Assembly (NCBI RefSeq): GCF_000002985.6
Contig: NC_003279.8
Location: 5,146,001-5,210,000, forward strand
DNA length: 64,000 nt
Reading direction: 5' to 3'
DNA from: Caenorhabditis elegans
Taxonomy: Eukaryota; Nematoda; Chromadorea; Rhabditida; Rhabditidae
Every line of letters starts with the position of its first letter. The first letter of the stretch is position 1. Below are positions 22,101 to 33,800 of this stretch, piece by piece. The position numbers and the translations under genes were made by a program. The notes under the pieces were generated by a model. The model was not told the DNA's origin. It searched no databases and worked only from the letters and a program-made list of their open reading frames with translations.

Positions 22101-25100
22101 ACGGAATTGGTGATAGATCTCTTCGTACGTCTTTCTTTTAAATGTTAATTCAATTTTTATTTTCAGATGGAAAAGAGTTCAGCGATTTCGGAGAGACTCT
22201 TCTCATTAAATGTTTCGATACGATCGTGCAATCGTTTGAGATGTTCAAAGACAAAGATGAATGGAAACGAAATTCCGAAAGTCAAGAAAGGCTTCTATGT
22301 ACAGCTCTCAACGTGGCATCTGAAGTATTTTCCTATTCACCACAACTTGTTCCGCGACATGAACGACTCGGAAAAACGCTTTCGCTGATTGTGAATTCCA
22401 CGGAAAACGGTTCTTCTGATGCGTCGACAGTTAATCCAGATATGCCTTCTGTTCATCATACACGACCACCAACTCAGTTATCCGAAGTTCCATCATCACA
22501 GAAGTCTTCCAAGGGTGGTATGATGTCCCATGAAGGTGCCATGTTCAGTGATAAAGTCCGTGCAGTTGGAGTCGTCACCTTGGCGAATATGATTTTGGCG
22601 CACGATCGTCTATTGAAACTGATGCCGATGCTTGTGAAACAGCTTCAATACAATACAGCTCATCAAATTCGGTCTAATATCGTACTAGCCATTGGTGATA
22701 TTTGTTCATCCTACAAAACAGATCGATATGCGCCAATGCTCGCTGCATCGTTGTGTGATCCTTCAGTTATTGTTCGTCGACACGCCATCAATCAGATTGC
22801 TCGACTAATCTCGTTTGGTATTTTTCGGTTTAATGGAGAAATCATGATCCGTATGATGTTAGCTTCTCTTGACGCCAATGAAGATGTTCGGAATGACGCA
22901 AAACTTTACATTAGTGAGGTTCTCCAATCTGAAGAGCCCAACTTCTTCCCTCTCAACTTTGTACAGTACATGATTGCACTTACGCAAGCTCGACGATTGG
23001 TTGGAGTTGGTCACGATGAAGATGACAGAGGACAAGTTGATGTTGCTATTGGAGGTGGTGATCCATTGGCTAGACCATCCAGAATTGCCATCTACACGTT
23101 CATGATTGATTCTTTGGATGATCGTTCCCGATTTGATGTGAAAATGAGCATTTGTCAGCGTATCTTTACTCCGATTGTCAATGGAGAGTACGATTTCAGC
23201 GATTACAATGTTCAATGCCTACTTGACGATGCTCTTTTGGTAACTAAATAATACAAATGTTACAATTTTATCTTAATTTTCGCATTACAGATAATGGCTT
23301 CAAACGAAATGCAAGTGAAAATGGACGTCGGGAAGAATCCTAATGAAAATGCGATGGATGATCCATCTCCCGAAGTTTTGGAAGCTGCAACCGGCTTCAT
23401 GCAAAAAGTATATCTGGATCACTACATGAAAACCATCGTACCTTCTATCCTATCTCTTCGTGAATTTCTCAATCAACATCGCTCGCCGCTCCAAAGAAAG
23501 TGTCTTCTCGCGATTCGAATGATATGTATTGAACACAAGAACGATATAGACGAAATACTTCAAGACAATCGTCAATTGAAGGACGAGATGATGTTTGAAT
23601 TGCAAAGAGTTAAACAGAGAACAGAGGAGGCGAATAGAATTCTCGACGAGTATTTGAAGAGAGTCGCTGAGTTTAAAAAGCAGCAGAAGAGACTTTCGAA
23701 ATCGCCGGCGCCAATGGAACTCGATGCTGAGCCAGTTCAAGAGAGTGCTGAAGCTGTTGAGATGGGGTCACCTGCTAGAAGAATCGAGGAAGATCAAGAA
23801 AACGTGGAAGAAGAAGTAGAAATGAGAACTCCACAGAAGAAGAACCCGGATGCTGATGTGCCCAGAACTCCATTAAATGCTCTCCGAAGTACCACAGAAG
23901 AGAAGTCTACTCCGAATGCGAGACTATTGTCACCAAAAACTATTAAAAAGATTCGTCGCTCTCTGGGAGCACTTATTCACACTGAAATGCGCCTTAATCC
24001 TCCAAATTTGGAAGAAACCAAGATAGATGATACGACGATAAACCGTTCTAAACAGGCCGACAAGACAGAAGAGAAGACCATTGTAGAGGAGGAACCAATG
24101 GAAGAGGCAGCCGCCGAGAAAACTGTGACAGCCGAAAATGATCATGTTGATGCGGAGAAAACTGTGATAGCTGTTGAAATACCTCCAGCTACAGAAGCTG
24201 AAGAGGACGAGGTGGTCGATGTGCAATCGGAATCTAGAAGATGTATGTATATGGTTGAGCGGAAATTTGGATGAAAGGGAACTTAGCTTAGATAAATCTA
24301 ATAAATTAGATTTTTTTTGCACAAGAAAAATTCTTTCGAAACTGGAGAAATAATTTTGGTTTTAATTTTTTGGTTGTTGCAAAATCTGATAATTTTGGGC
24401 ATTTGTGAACTAGATACAATTCCGAGTGTTATTTTTCGACAGAAAATTATATTAATTTGTTAGTTAACGACAGGCTTTTCGCTCACTTTTGATTGAAAAA
24501 AACTACAATGCATAATCGTCGAAAACAATAAACAATACTAAAAAAAACGTCTGAATTCAAAAATTATTCCAGCTCGTCGTAGAAAAACGCCAAATTACGA
24601 TGATGAAGAGTCTGTGGATGCTGATGGAAAAATATGGAAGAAGCCGAAAATTGTCAACAGTAAGTTATTTTTCCTGATTTCATTGTTCAATTTGCTGTAT
24701 TTTATTGACCACGCTTTCACACAAGAAAAAATGTGTTTTAAATAATTTATTTTCTTGAAGAATCCCCGGAAAAGGAAGTCAATATTTCGGCCAACGTCAC
24801 TTTGCGTCGTAGTCGTCGGGGTCAGTCAACAGAGCCACCAGTCGTGAAAGAGAATTCTAATCGAAAACGGAAATCTGTTGACGAGGAAGAGGAAAATGTG
24901 CCAACAAGTTCATCTGGTAACACTGAAAATGATCCACTGTCACGCGGAGTGACTCCGTTGATTTTCGATGAAAGTAAGCTTGGTGCAGGACGTCATTGTT
25001 CAACTCCGATTCGATCACGAGAAGACGCAGATCCAAGCGATGTCACATTCTCCCTTAATTTGTCGGCTATTACCGAAAAGGAAGACTTGAAAAACAGAAG

Positions 25101-25204
25101 TAAGGTATTCACAATTTCTTGAATTTACAAAACGCCTTAATTTTACAGAAAGTCAAGCTTATCACCTTCACAATATCTTCGAAGAGGATGAAGAGGAAAG
25201 CTGA
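19157..25204 (+). CDS. hcp-6: Condensin II subunit HCP-6 (CAP-D3 homologue)
   Basis: Twelve exons: 19157-19340, 19390-19634, 19685-20143, 20201-20374, 20423-21456, 21502-21595, 21647-22124, 22167-23239, 23291-24242, 24573-24659, 24761-25099, 25149-25204; about 1,724 aa with all frames joining. The body is HEAT-like solenoid (e.g. VRKTGADAFTELMLR, IVRRHAINQIARLI). A highly acidic tract (runs of E/D, ~residues 425-480) interrupts it, and the C-terminal third is charged, disordered and rich in S/T-P sites. HCP-6 is known as the CAP-D3-type HEAT subunit of condensin II, needed for holocentric chromosome condensation and centromere resolution. The start follows a TTTTAG acceptor. The exon 11 acceptor (TTGAAG) is weak but keeps the frame. 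Confidence 0.92.
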
Positions 25205-25493
25205 TCAATGTCATTGTATAAATCTTCCATCGAAATTTGTCTTATTTATCTCAACTGTTTGTATTATTGTAAGATTGTCCGCTGTTTTTTCATTAAATTA
25301 ATCTGTTCCTTTTATTATCTGTAATGGGATTGCAGTCAACTACCAGAAAAGAAGCATTTAATTCACAAGTACATTGATAGATGCATTAGGTGTATCTTTA
25401 GGCTGGGAAAACAATACAATCGTTACAAGTTAATCTTGTCGAGATGATAGTGTTGATAAAACTGGTTCCATTTTAATACATTAACAGATCAGT
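25205..25493. other. Convergent 3' ends of hcp-6 and spd-5
   Basis: 289 bp hold both 3'UTRs. A run of T and ATTAAA-like motifs (TCATTAAATTAATC near 25290) could serve as the hcp-6 poly(A) signal. No gene or repeat is seen. Confidence 0.5.
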
Positions 25494-28400
25494 TCACTTT
25501 TTGCGAATTTCCTTCACAGCTCCTCCCATATCAGTTGCGATTTTGCCAATTTCCGTTTTGATTCTGTCTTGAAATTCGACACCAAGTGTCTGAAAATGAT
25601 ATTTTTCAAAATAGATTTCAATAGAAAAAGAATTTCATACCGGGATGGCGGATTTTGTCAGTTTCAGTTCCTTTTTGTACTTCTTGATTTGCTCCTCAAG
25701 CATCAAGTTATCCTGATGCAATTGTCCGAGATCTGTGATCAGTTGATCGACGGTCTCGTTCTTCCAATTGGACATATCGATTCCTTTGAATAGAATGAGC
25801 TTCTGATGGAGGAAATCGCGAAGAACTCTGGATTCATTGATGACGTTGCCAATCGTCTCCTTAAGCTCTGGACCCATTCCTGACATATTGTGAGTCTTCT
25901 TGAGTTTCTGAACAATTGCGTCGACAGCCATAGTTGATTCGTGGAGCAATTGTCGAGTAGGGCTCGTGTAATCTGGAGAATTGGTGAAAATTCAACTTCT
26001 GATGTGCATAAGTATGACTTACGAGGTTGAGCACACTTTTGATTCGATGTTTTAGTAGGCATGCCACTGACCGATGTTCCAACTGGTGGGACATTCTCGT
26101 TATTAGAGCTCATCATTTTCAGCTCATGTTCGAGAGCATCTTTCTCTAATTGAAGCTTTTCAATTTTTTCATTGACGTCTCTCATAACTTTCGCGTATTC
26201 ATGCTGTTGCTCTCGTTCCCTGGAAAGACGACGACAGAGTTCATCGCAAACGAGTTGAATCGATGAGATGTTGCTGAAAATGTTCTCAAATAAAAAAAAA
26301 CAAGCACGACGTTTGATAATACCTTGGGATAATCTTGGCTTTCAAAGTCTTCTTGGTTAGCTCAGATATCTCCTTACTGATACGTTCCAATCCTACAATA
26401 GCGGCATTCTCAAAATCTTCGCGATACTTCGCCAACTCAATTTCCTTCTTTCTTTCTGTCATCTTCGTAGAACAATAGTCGGCCGCAATTTCTGAAGTCG
26501 ACAACTTCTCCATCTCAGTCTCCAAATGAACAATTCTTTCAAGCATTTCAGATTTCTCGGATGAAGCATGTTCAACTTTATTTTCCGCCTCTTTTGTTCT
26601 CATTCTCCACCCATTCAATTCTTCACTCAACTCATCTGCTAGATTTTGGGATTTTTTTTCTTCCTCCAGCGCGGTAGATAACTCGCTTTTCAAGAATTCA
26701 TCGCTCTTCTTTGCTTCATTCAATCGCATCCCCATATCAGTAATGGTTTTCTTGAGCTCATTTTCCTCATGTTTTAGAGAACTGATGAGCTGACGAGCCT
26801 CTTCCAATGCATTTTCAGCTTTGACACGAGTCTCCTGTTCACCATCCACACGAGCCAACGCTTCATTGAGCTCGCATCGCACTTCTCCAAGCTTAGAATT
26901 AACTTGATGGAGATTGGCTTCGAGTTCAGCAAATTGACTTTTCAATGTAGAATTTTCCTCTTTAGCCTTTTGTAGCGTTGCTTCAGATACTTCGAGATCT
27001 TCAAACATGCGATTGGTGTTGATCTGCACATCCGACAATCTTCCAGACGAACCGTTCAATGGAGATCTCATATCTCGTGTACGAGCCATCTCCAATTCAT
27101 TTTTCAACTCCGATACCTCATTCTGAAGCTTTTCCACTATGTCTGAATTGCTTGTAAACTTGAAGAGTGGACTATACGAGGCATTGAGAAGAGAAGATGA
27201 GGCGACATCTGGAAAATATTGATTTATGAGCGTCTCTAAAATTTATATTACCTTCAGCATCGGGTGCAATAGTGAATCTTCTCGAAGCTTCCGCAGCCTG
27301 ACTAACTATCGACTTCTCGAGAATTGAGAAATTGAGTGACATATTATGAAGATCCTTCTCCGCTGCTTCCAAGATGGCAGATACATTGAGCTTGTCGTTA
27401 ATACTTGTTTCAAATGCGAGCTTCATTTTCTTGATCTTATCCGCATTTGGATCACTGGATCCCATCTACAAAAAACTCAGATTTACAGATTCACAACTTG
27501 ACAGTTTTCATACCCTTTCAAGAATCTCTTCAAAAAGAGCAGCAGAAGATTTAAGTCTTTCGAAAAGTCGAGCAAGAGCCTCTCTGATCTGGGACATTTT
27601 CTCTTGCATTTGCTCAACATTTACAGCTACATCATGCTGGCCTTCAAGGAACATTGCAGAAGAATCCAGAATTTGTTGCATATCGTGCAGAATTGGAATG
27701 TGACTTTGTGACACGTGAGGAGAAGCAGTCTTCGTAGAAAACGAATTATTCTGTATTTGTTCGCCAGCTCCCTCGGATTGATGGCTCTTCAGGTGAAGAT
27801 GAAGTGATTTTGGTTTCTGCATTACAATCGGAGAATTCTTGAAAGACTTCTGACTGAGGAACGATTGAGTTGCATCTCTACCAGGTGGTGGCATTGACGA
27901 ATTGAAGGAACCTAACAATAATCAATTTCAAAAAATCTAGGAATCAATTTTACTACCTTCAAGGGTGTCATTATGGTTGTTCTGCAGGCTGTCTTTCACT
28001 GACTCGAAATCTTCCCACATGGAGGCAAATTGTTGCTGCTAAATATTCAAGACTTTATTTTAAATAATAATTTTCATACACTTACATTTCGAACAGCAGA
28101 TGATGTATCCATGAGCGGCAATTTGCTTTCTTCAAGATCATCTAATTGACTTTCTCTGGGAAGAATGCGCATCGATGTTCCGCCAGTCTCATTTCCTTGT
28201 CCAATGCTATCGACATCATTAGTCGCAATACCAGCCATCAGTCGACTTTGTCCCAGTGAAATGCTAAGATTTCCATCGCCTCCGGTCAATTGATCACAAC
28301 GAATGCGGAGTTCTCGATTTTCAGCTCTCAACACATTCAATTCACCGTTCACCTTTCCTATTTGGATTTTAAGCTCGTCGGATGTCTGACCACCAAGCAA

Positions 28401-29521
28401 CATGGAAGAAGAATCAAATGTCGAATTTTTAACCATGGTTCGAATCTCGTGCTCAAGCTTGCTACACTTGTTCATGTATTCAACGAGTGCCTGACGAGCC
28501 TTATCATTTTCCTTCTTCGCATCAGCTAACTTCGTTTCAAGATCATCAATGTAATTGAGCTGGTCTCGCGTCTGTGATTCACGACCGTTCCCGATCATGA
28601 ACGTTGAATTTGGAACCATAGCGTTTCCAGCAGCTCCGAGGATTCCTTGTCCAGTGGCCGCTTCAAGCTGAGCGCGAACATTTTCTGAATCGGCAAGCCT
28701 TGCAGATTGGTCGTCAAGTTCTTGACGGAGCTGCTGAATGTGATCTTCCAGCTCAGCTACCTTGTCGATCTCAGAGAGGAGCTTTGCCTCCAGGTCGTTG
28801 ATCTTTCTTTCTTCATAACCAGAGGTTAATGTGAAATCTGGATCGTTTTTCTTCAGAATGTCATCAAGAGTTCCACGAAAAGATCCGACAGTTGTGTTGT
28901 TTGCATCAGTAGCGGACAATTCCAGTTCCTTGATTCTTTCCTCCATTGCATGCTTTTGTGCCTCAAATTCTTTCATCTGTCTGGCAAAATTGTCTTCGGA
29001 AGTTTCAATTCTCGATTGCATTGCTAGCAAATCCTCTTCCATCAGTTTGTATTGCTCCATTTTCTCTTGAACATTTTCTTGGCCTAATTTGAGATCGACA
29101 TAATCGTCCATAACTTCCTTAACTCTCTTCTGCGACGCTTCCTTTGCCTCACTATACCGGCGCTGATACATTTGCAGTTCTCCCTACAAACTCAAATCAT
29201 TTCTAAATAAGCATATGATAAATTACTTACTCTCAGGATAGTTATTTTTGTTTTAAGCGCTTTGTTTTCTTCCCATGTTTGGATGATGGGGATGCTACGA
29301 ACATCAGCAGACGAAAATGCTCCTGACAATACTTGCTGTTGAGTGGCACTGGTCGAAGACGTTCTTTTGTCTCCTTCAACATTCAGAACTGGTTGCGACA
29401 TAGATCTTCGTGGCTGGCCTAAAAAACCTTTGCATTTATGCAGTTATTGATTTTAAATGTTATAATTACCCTCGACATGCTCGAGATTGGAGTCCTCGTT
29501 GAGCACAGAATTATCCTCCAT
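25494..29521 (-). CDS. spd-5: Centrosome (PCM) scaffold protein SPD-5
   Basis: Ten exons in coding order: 29521-29470, 29418-29231, 29183-28086, 28038-27957, 27911-27514, 27465-27252, 27208-26323, 26273-26023, 25972-25641, 25589-25494. They give exactly 1198 aa, the length I remember for SPD-5. It begins MEDNSVLNEDSN and is predicted coiled coil for most of its length (long heptad stretches at ~70-290, 310-400, ~620-990 and 1060-1180), with Ser/Thr-rich linkers. SPD-5 is the self-assembling matrix of the C. elegans pericentriolar material. PLK-1 phosphorylation in its middle region promotes assembly with SPD-2, and the scaffold recruits gamma-tubulin complexes. The protein is fast-evolving, so sequence identity itself argues for C. 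elegans. Confidence 0.97.
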
Positions 29522-30835
29522 TTAACGCGAAGTTTTCTGAAACAAGAAACGGGTTCGAAAACAAAATTGAGCGTTTTTTTGGGATTAAGAGTTTTGAGTC
29601 AAAATGAACAGGAGGTTGCAAAATTTGAAGCTTCAGCACCGTTCTTTGGGCGTGCATAATCATGAAAAACAAGTGCGGACCAACTTTTGTTACTATGGAA
29701 ACGTAAGAATTTCGCGGACGCGGAGAAAATTCAAAATTCACGTTTAGGCGCGCGTTTTTCTGAGGCCCCACGAAAAGGGGAGCAGAACGAAAAGGGGATC
29801 TGCAAAAAGGGGAGATACGAAAAGGGGAGCAACGAAAAGGGGAGCTGGCACTGTGCCAAACGCACAAAACGCAATTTTTCTCACGCAACGCACGTTGATT
29901 TTTGAAATTTTCTTCTAGAAGATACGCTTAACAACACGCGACGCGTAACATCGGAGCCGATGCACCATGTTTCGGATCGGTATAGGTTCAAAAGTGGTAG
30001 AATTATATAATTTATTACTGATAAATCCGTTAAATGATAAAAATGAGAAAGCTCATATATTTAACATGCGACCTGCCGGTCCAAGAGTAAAACGAAGAAG
30101 TGACGATTTCCTTGCGTGGTGTCGACGTGTTGGGGTTTGATGTGCATGTGTGGTAGTACTGTAACACGCGTGACGTGTGTGTCTTTTGGCGCGGCTTTCA
30201 AACAGGAGTTTCCCGGCTTTGTCATTGTTGATGACTCAGTATTCTGCGTATTCGCGACAATCGTTGTATCGTTTTCTTCGAGAAAAATAGCGTTTGGCAC
30301 AGTGCCAGATCCCCTTTTCGTTGCTCCCCTTTTCGTATCTCCCCTTTTCGTATCTCCCCTTTTCGCAGATCCCCTTTTTGCAGATCCCCTTTTCGTGGGG
30401 CCTCGTTTTTCTTGACAGAGAAAAAGTGTGCGCATGTTGCGAAATACCATGCGGCGGTATTGCTCATGCAGCCACGCCCCTTATTTTTGAATTCGAATGG
30501 AGCTCCATATGGAGGCGTTTTCGGCTCAATTCATCATTGTTTTGTAAAATTTTACATCGCAAAGTGTCAAAATATGAAGCTTATTGTAAAAACTCACAAA
30601 TTTCTAACAAGTTTTTCTTTGAATCCAATGAGAACCTTCTCGATAAGTGATTAAAATTTAAAGTGAATTGTTTTCTTCCATTTTTTCACGTATAAAAAAA
30701 CGTATAAAAAACAAGTAAAACAAGTTCACGCCAATGAAAAATTGTTTTTAACGATATTTAAATATTTTTGAACGTGTTTATTTCATCTCCATATTTCTCT
30801 TTTGCTTTAACATCGTGTTTTATGCTTAATTTCAG
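29522..30835. other. spd-5 / npp-6 divergent intergenic region
   Basis: 1.3 kb separate the two starts. Most of it (29762-30404) is an inverted minisatellite element described separately. The ~430 bp immediately upstream of npp-6 is plain AT-rich DNA with the TTTCAG leader acceptor at its end. No gene is seen; short frames in the repeat arms are artefacts. Confidence 0.6.
29762..30404. repeat. Inverted pair of ~15-bp minisatellite arms (CGAAAAGGGGA units)
   Basis: The left arm (29762-29863) contains units such as ACGAAAAGGGGAGCA, CGAAAAGGGGATCTG and CAAAAAGGGGAGATA, and ends GGCACTGTGCCAAACGC. The right arm (30290-30404) is its reverse complement, beginning GCGTTTGGCACAGTGCC, with one extra unit. 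About 425 bp of unique-looking sequence with CG-containing words (ACACGCG, CGCGTAAC, ACGCGTGACGTGTG) lies between. It is likely a foldback transposon with variable-repeat arms. Confidence 0.85.
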
Positions 30836-33800
30836 ATGGAGCTGGTTTACGGGTCGGAAATCAGCTTCACGGATGGATTTGCTATAAAGCCGGCTAGAAC
30901 TTTTGTGGTAAACACCAGTAAGTTTCAATTTCATTAAATAATTGTTTCTACAACAAATTTCACTTTTTTAGATGCGCCGCTTCATTCGAATGGATTTGAT
31001 GTGCAACCGTCCGCAGGAGTTGCAACATTTCCGCACTGCTCAAATTACGGCGATCGGATTTTCCTGTGGCGTGCGATTGGCCAGAAACTGTTCATTGAGG
31101 AGCGTTCTTTGCTCTACTCAATCACGGATGGATCGTTGTGCATTGACTTCACACGCACACCTATTATTCCTGGAACATCGATAACAATTTTCGAGGAAGG
31201 GGTTTTATGTATTGTCGTTCCCACAGCTTCTGCAATTCATCGTTTCTACGCGAGACTCCACTCCAAAGGCCATGATGTTTGTTCTCAAAAATTTCCATAA
31301 TCGAATGAGAATAATTATTTTCAGACGTTCTCAATTCTTGCAAGAATTAAAGAAGATGACGATTTCCGCCGATTCAGAACATCTCACTCCCTTTCAACAC
31401 CAGGGCGCCCGATTCGTGCAAGTGTTACACATCATCCTTCAAGAAATACGGTATAAAAATGGAAATTGATTACAACCTATATTTCGAATTTTGAATTCAG
31501 ATTTCTTACTGTACCGCTGAAGGGCAGTTGGTCATTGTCACATTGGGATCATACACGGAATCCAGTGATAAACACGAAGAATTCACAATGGGAGAAGTTG
31601 GTCTTCTGGGAAAACTTCTAGGTGGCACTGATAAACGAGTCAGTGATGCATGTGTTATGAAGAATCTTCGCCCGACTTCTGGAGTCACGAGAGAGCGAAA
31701 AATTTCAGTCCAATCCGATATTGTGTTCGCTGTTACCAGAGACGGATGGGTGCAAGCATGGAATGTTGAGACGAAAAAACAATTGCCAAGCACTATTGAC
31801 TTGAATAACTACTTTGCTTCAGACGGAAAATCTTTGAATCGAGATCTAGAATCTGCAGACTTCGAGGAAGAAAAGTCTCCAATGGAACCAACTGAAACTG
31901 TATATTCTATCAGAGCTTATTCATTCGATGTGGATATTCTTCTGATTGTTGGATGTGATTTGGCAGTTTCGGGAAAAAGCGTCGGGATGAGAGTTCATAT
32001 TCTCAAAGTTTCAAATGATCAAATTCAACATCTACAAATGTTCGAAACATCGATGTCCGTTGATGAACGACTTGTTGATCTCGAGCTTATTCAAAACTAT
32101 TTCCCATCAAAGGAATCGGAAAGTCTTGATGAGACACAAGATGGGTAAGAATCGTTGTTATAAAATGGGTTTTTTTCTTGTCTAAATATAAAATTGTTTC
32201 AGGGAATTGTATAATCCTCTCACAGCTGCACTATTTTCACTTTCTGCTCTTTTCAAAAGTTCATCTGCAAAGAAAACCTATTCGATGAAACGGATCTCAT
32301 TTGCTATCCAATGGAAAAAGGGACGAGTTTTCACAGATTTCGATTGGCATTCCGTTCGTCAGTTCACTTCGCCTGCCACTACCAAAGAAGAACCGATCGG
32401 CAATACGGATGAAGTGGAACCTGCAATTGAGCGCCCATATAACCTCTCGGCAGATTCAAGCATAGAAACACTGATTGATGTGGTTTTTGATACAGATATC
32501 TATCCATTTGATATTGTTTTCCGTGCTGTCCAGGTGGCTAAATAGAAAATGTGATACGTTTTTAATGTCTCTTTTCAGATTGTTTCCGACAATTTCCGCG
32601 GTACACTTGGTCAGGTACGGAACAATAATTGGCCTGAACTATCGAAACTTGTGGACACATACCTCACATCAGTTGAATTCAACCGGAAATTTCAGCAGAA
32701 GACTGATAGAAGTATTCGTTTGAGATTAAATGCTCCACAAGAATCGCAGAAAACTGCGCTGAAAGAGTATGTTTATTTTTATGCCTGCAGTAATAATAAT
32801 ATTTTGAAACCGAATTACTTCCAGTTTCTGGTGGGCTCTTCTCCGTGCATGTGAAGAACTGGATTTCGCCGCTCGCGGTGCTATTTCACTCGCTCCAATT
32901 CAATTTTGCGGAGATTTGAGAATAATGGCAGTTGTTCATCGCGATCGAATGACTTTCCTCGGCGATAATAATACCGAGTTCCTTGAAATTATTAGCTCAG
33001 AGAACATCCCGAAACAAGGAAATGTCGAAGAAAAGTTCAGAAAGTTGCCGAACAAACATTTCATTGATTTGATTGAAGAAGCATCAAAGTTTGCTGATAG
33101 ACGTGTATTCTTGATGGTAAGTTTTGATCAGGGGTCTTCGGCGATTCTACAAAATGTTATATTGCGTCATGTTGGTCCGATATTTTTCATTAAAAATTAG
33201 TTGCAATATAAAAATATTTATCTGTAAAATGGCATTTGTTCCAGATCGAACACTTGGAGACGTTCTTAAAAATAGTTTGGAAGTTGCGAATTGACAAATT
33301 ATCGAGTTTGTTTTTCGGCAATTGGCAATTTTCAGACCATTTTTCTGGATTTTCTTAGATGTTTCAACTGGATTTAGTGTTATTTTCAGATAAATACACT
33401 GACTTTCTGTATATTGAGGCTAGTTTTTAATGAAAAATAGGAACAGCATGGCGAATTAGTCCATTTTTTAGAATTCATTCCTGGTTCTGATGAAAACAAA
33501 TTCGAAATTATGGCGTTTTTTTTTTCAGAATCGTGAGAGAGCTAGGCTTACAAATGCCAAGAACGGAGTCGCCGTGGTCGAGGATGATAATGTCGAAAAT
33601 GCATATGATTACGATTCAGACGGCCGATTCATCAACATTAAAACTGCGCTTGAAGGTCCAATTGTGAAACTTGCTGCTGCATTTGTCGAAGCGTCCACAT
33701 TTGATAACTCGAAACCGTTTGAAGACCCACATCCTCAAATTTTTGGAGGATCTTTCACACAAAGTGTTGTATCGGCCAATATTCGAGTTTCTGTAGAGTC

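Noticed and set aside
28430..28450. tRNA B-box-like GGTTCGAATCTC
   Set aside because: It lies inside a spd-5 coding exon with no A box or acceptor stem around it.
29687..30467. Frames rich in KGE/KRG repeats near spd-5
   Set aside because: They are translations of the 15-bp minisatellite arms; they occur in inverted copies and have no splice or start context.
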